From positions 1 to 7,726 of the forward strand of contig JAITVE010000331.1 of assembly GCA_031285975.1 (NCBI GenBank): a stretch of 7,726 nt of DNA. The letters are read 5' to 3'. Position 1 is the first letter of the stretch, and the number at the start of each line of letters is the position of its first letter. The DNA comes from Candidatus Adiutrix sp. GTDB lineage: Bacteria; Desulfobacterota; Desulfarculia; Adiutricales; Adiutricaceae. Both the position numbers and the translations under genes were made by a program. Below the pieces are notes generated by a model that did no database searches, was not told the DNA's origin, and saw only the letters and a list, made by a program, of their open reading frames with translations. Positions 6,388 to 7,726 of this stretch are shown here, in pieces.

Positions 6388-6491
6388 TAGAGCATTTTGC
6401 AATTTACCTGCCTTTAGTAAATTGCAAAATACGTAAACATCTGGGCGCTTTTCACTTCATGCAGACTACCTTGCAATAGAAAAGCGCTCTA
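6388..6491 (+). mobile_element. MITE-like 102-bp element, left copy (with flanking T and A)
   Basis: The unit 6389-6490 recurs in reverse complement at 6819-6920 with 98 of 102 bases identical and no gap. Its ends are imperfect inverted repeats of each other (GAGCATTTTGC at one end, GAGCGCTTTTC read inward from the other). T at 6388 and A at 6491 make the boundaries TA-GAGC...GCTC-TA, as expected for insertion at TA. It has two hairpins. ATTTTGCAATTTAC (6394-6407) pairs perfectly with 6417-6430 around a nine-base loop. GGGCGCTTTTC (6443-6453) pairs with GAAAAGCGCTC (6479-6489) with one G-T wobble. No coding capacity. It lies between cobT and the bidirectional terminator. A REP-type palindromic repeat is the alternative reading. 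Confidence 0.7.
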
Positions 6492-6521
6492 GAAAAGCCG
6501 GGCTTAGTGCCCGGCTTTTCT
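6491..6521. terminator. Bidirectional terminator between cobT and the small exported-protein gene
   Basis: AGAAAAGCCGGGC (6491-6503) and GCCCGGCTTTTCT (6509-6521) form a perfect 13-bp stem with loop TTAGT. The + strand reads GCCCGGCTTTTCTGTGTTCTTTT and the minus strand GCCCGGCTTTTCTAGAGC, so both have a T-rich tail. It serves the minus-strand gene, whose stop is 56 bases away, and probably also cobT. The stem begins at the last base of the left MITE-like element. Confidence 0.85.
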
Positions 6522-6576
6522 GTGTTCTTTTGGTCTCTGTTATAAATTCAGGCGATGAGTGTCTCGCCTTTCGCAC

Positions 6577-6795
6577 TTACTGGGGCTGGCTGTTGGGAGC
6601 CGGTTCGCTGGGGGCGGGCTGGCCGGAGGCGTCGCTGGGGGCGGCGGCCGAGCCATCCTGGGGGGCCACCCGGCCGGTGTCATCGGTCGTGGGCGGAACT
6701 ATTTCGCTCATGTCGTTCGGTTCGCCGCTCTGGGCCCAGGCCGGGGCGGCGGCGAAAGCCAGAGCCATAGCGGCCAGCAAAAGTAATTTTTTCAT
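6577..6795 (-). CDS. Small exported Pro/Ala/Ser-rich protein, function unknown
   Basis: The 72-residue product has a clear Sec signal peptide: MKKLLLLAAMALAFAAAPAWA with likely cleavage after AWA at 21 and mature N-terminus QSGEP. The mature part of about 51 residues is low-complexity, rich in Pro, Ala, Ser and acidic residues, has no cysteine and only one basic residue, and shows no domain I recognise. It is probably a disordered periplasmic peptide. An alternative ATG at 6801 would add Met-Thr, but the AAAGGA site on the minus strand is only 2-3 bases from it and 8 bases from the ATG at 6795, so 6795 is preferred. The gene is enclosed by two inverted MITE-like copies (6388-6491 and 6818-6921) and ends at the bidirectional terminator. 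The right copy lies in its leader, 23 bases before the start. Confidence 0.72.
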   Translation of the reverse strand: MKKLLLLAAMALAFAAAPAWAQSGEPNDMSEIVPPTTDDTGRVAPQDGSAAAPSDASGQPAPSEPAPNSQPQ

Positions 6796-6817
6796 GGTCA
6801 TTATCCTTTCTTTTGGG

Positions 6818-6921
6818 TAGAGCGCTTTTCTATTGCAAGGCAGTTTGCATGAAATGAAAAGCGCCCAGATGTTTTCGTATTTTGCAATTTACTAAAGGCA
6901 GGTAAATTGCAAAATGCTCTA
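6818..6921 (-). mobile_element. MITE-like 102-bp element, right copy, inverted (with flanking T and A)
   Basis: The unit 6819-6920 is the reverse complement of 6389-6490. The four differences pair with left-copy positions T6434, C6455, G6464 and A6468, all outside the two hairpin stems. The flanks are again T (6818) and A (6921). Read on the minus strand it lies directly upstream of the exported-protein gene, ending 16 bases before its ribosome site region, so it either supplies the promoter or forms a structured part of the mRNA leader. Confidence 0.7.
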
Positions 6922-6943
6922 AGCGAGGTTTACTGTGCAGCAA

Positions 6944-6972
6944 ATGCTATCGCAAGAATGTTTTTATTGCAA
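6944..6972 (-). promoter_or_regulatory. Possible promoter for the small exported-protein gene
   Basis: On the minus strand TTGCAA (6972 to 6967; 4/6), a 17-base A+T-rich spacer, and TAGCAT (6949 to 6944; 4/6). Transcription would start near 6937, so the whole right MITE-like copy would be in a leader of about 140 bases. No better candidate was seen inside the element. Confidence 0.35.
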
Positions 6973-7034
6973 GCAAAAAGCGGCGCGCCTCCGGGGGGCG
7001 GCCAAGGGGCCGGGGCGGTTTCCATTGTCGCAAT

Positions 7035-7073
7035 TGTTAAAACATTTAACAGTTGCTATTAAAATATTTAACA
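7035..7073. repeat. Two tandem 17-bp palindromes, 22 bp apart (operator-like)
   Basis: TGTTAAAACATTTAACA (7035-7051) is a perfect palindrome with seven-base arms around ACA. TATTAAAATATTTAACA (7057-7073) matches it at 15 of 17 positions. Start-to-start spacing is 22 bp, about two helical turns, which fits two protein dimers on one face of the helix. The outer ends also form a perfect ten-base inverted repeat (AATTGTTAAA 7032-7041, TTTAACAATT 7067-7076). The half-site recalls TTGTTAA/TTAACAA sites of Rex-type repressors, but the odd-numbered centre does not fit the Rex consensus. Confidence 0.6.
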
Positions 7074-7369
7074 ATTCAGGCAGCGGAGGCTATGTGGCTA
7101 GTATTTTTGTTACCTGTAAGGATACGGATTTATTTTGAAAAAGTCTCTGTGGCCAGAAGTTTGGTTTGGCTCATTTTTTGCTATTAATTCTTATCAGACA
7201 GGGACAAAGAATTTCCTGAGGCCCGAAATGAAGCGGCGCGTTTATGGCCCTCAGGCCCGGCATTTTGTCTCAAAGGGAAGAAGCTGCCTTGAAGCAGGGC
7301 GTTTTGCGCTGTAAAGGATTTGTTAAAAGTTTTTGCAAATATTTAAAGATGCTATGACTACTAAGGGTT

Positions 7370-7527
7370 CTGTAACGTATTGATAAGTTGCGAAATAGTA
7401 TCTTTTGGAACATTTTTTTTGAAAATTGTGCGAAAAAGCATAGCATTTTGATAAGAATTATGATTAAATGCTCCTTCGCGTTGCTGTGACGTTCTTTAGC
7501 GGATTATGGAGCAGACTGTAACGTATT
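7370..7527 (+). repeat. Twelve-base direct repeat CTGTAACGTATT
   Basis: CTGTAACGTATT occurs at 7370-7381 and 7516-7527, 146 bp apart, with no similarity beyond the ends. The same stretch holds TTGATAAG at 7380-7387 and 7448-7455, and the inverted form CTTATCA at 7190-7196. They could be regulator sites; no known motif is recognised. Confidence 0.45.
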
Positions 7528-7726
7528 AATTTTGGTGAAAAATTTCAAAGAGACCCCGATCGGCGGTCGCCACGCGTGTTTCGGCACGGTAAAGTTGTTC
7601 GGGAGTGAGGAGCAGATAGAAGTGAAGTTTGCGGTTTTCCATAAGAGTCCAATGTCTTTCCGTTGGTTGGTCTCTCAAATTGCCCCGGAAACGCGCCTGG
7701 AAGGCGGCGTGGCCTCTTGTTTTCTT
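7526..7726 (-). CDS. Partial open reading frame entering from the right edge (minus-strand reading), unknown
   Basis: The minus strand is open from the window edge to TAA at 7528-7526, giving the last 66 residues of a possible protein ending LFEIFHQN. LLTPEQLYRAETRVATADRG in the second half looks protein-like and uses common codons, and the change from A+T-rich to balanced composition occurs near this stop. The part nearest the edge uses less typical codons (ACA, AGA, CCA). No family is recognised and no terminator follows. The + strand reading of the same triplets is also open, so at most one of the two is likely to be real. Confidence 0.3.
   Translation of the reverse strand, partial: KKTRGHAAFQARFRGNLRDQPTERHWTLMENRKLHFYLLLTPEQLYRAETRVATADRGLFEIFHQN
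7622..7726 (+). CDS. Partial open reading frame leaving at the right edge (plus-strand reading), unknown
   Basis: A GTG at 7622 follows GAGGAG at 7607-7612 by 9 bases and opens 35 codons to the edge, beginning MKFAVFHKSPMSFRWLVSQI. The frame continues upstream without a stop to the TTG and GTG codons at 7532 and 7535, so the start is uncertain. If real, the 12-bp direct repeats and A+T-rich DNA to its left would be its control region. It competes with the minus-strand reading of the same triplets, and no family is recognised. Confidence 0.28.
   Translation, partial: MKFAVFHKSPMSFRWLVSQIAPETRLEGGVASCFL

Larger units (their letters stand above)
6922..7525. other. Gene-free, mostly A+T-rich region with repeats
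   Basis: No convincing gene was found in these 604 bases on either strand. After a G-rich stretch (about 6980-7020) the composition becomes strongly A+T-rich to about 7540. The region contains a possible minus-strand promoter (6944-6972), tandem palindromes (7035-7073), a 12-bp inverted repeat (7185-7196 with 7449-7460), a CCTGAGG/CCTCAGG pair (near 7217-7255) and one copy of a 12-bp direct repeat (7370-7381), whose second copy straddles the right boundary (7516-7527). A + strand frame of 31 codons from 7092 would encode a hydrophobic peptide, but GGAGG is only 2 bases before its ATG, so it is not called. Confidence 0.55.

Noticed and set aside
6388..6921. CRISPR or integron attC interpretation of the two repeats
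   Set aside because: There are only two copies, in inverted orientation, 102 bp long and separated by a gene. There is no array of short spacers, no integrase and no attC core sites.
7035..7073. Rex-type redox repressor sites
   Set aside because: The half-sites resemble TTGTTAA/TTAACAA, but both palindromes have an odd three-base centre, one base different from the 18-bp Rex arrangement, so the name is not assigned.
6935..7138. A 67-codon + strand frame covering the tandem palindromes
   Set aside because: It has no plausible ribosome site, mixed composition, and runs through palindromes and a G-rich tract. It looks like a chance frame.
7092..7187. A 31-codon hydrophobic peptide frame (MWLVFLLPV...)
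   Set aside because: GGAGG is only 2 bases from the ATG, and such short hydrophobic frames are common by chance in A+T-rich DNA. There is no supporting context.

Overview
The window looks like chromosomal DNA from a sulfate-reducing deltaproteobacterium of the Desulfovibrionaceae type. This is an inference from the housekeeping proteins, the G+C-rich coding sequence with strong third-position bias, and a cobalamin riboswitch directly in front of cobT. No rRNA gene is present to fix the taxonomy. Most of the window is core metabolism; the right-hand end is accessory in character.

Layout, left half. A 5'-truncated gpsA (glycerol-3-phosphate dehydrogenase, phospholipid precursor supply) is followed by an HU gene, then rpoZ (RNA polymerase omega) with its own sigma70-type promoter and a strong terminator, then a MogA/MoaB-family molybdenum cofactor gene. 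All four are on the + strand. A minus-strand gene for a cysteine-containing flavodoxin-fold reductase converges on mogA. It has a near-consensus promoter with palindromes in and beside it, and a perfect intrinsic terminator.

Layout, centre. A possible tiny lipoprotein gene lies in the region divergent from the reductase. It runs into the promoter of a complete NAD-type gap gene (GAPDH). Immediately after gap comes a cobalamin riboswitch whose expression platform is a 13-bp terminator hairpin with seven T residues, and then cobT (lower-ligand activation in cobalamin synthesis). cobT is therefore probably switched off by transcription attenuation when cobalamin is plentiful.

Layout, right end. 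A small minus-strand gene for an exported 72-residue Pro/Ala/Ser-rich protein is bracketed by two inverted copies of a 102-bp element, 98/102 identical. Each copy is flanked by T...A (possible TA target duplication) and can fold into two hairpins. The left copy sits between cobT and a bidirectional terminator; the right copy sits in the presumed 5' leader of the small gene. This MITE-like pair is the most unusual feature of the window. Beyond it lie about 600 bases of mostly A+T-rich DNA with no convincing gene. They contain two tandem 17-bp palindromes spaced 22 bp apart, a 12-bp direct repeat and a 12-bp inverted repeat. At the right edge an open reading frame runs off the window, and its strand cannot be decided from what is visible.
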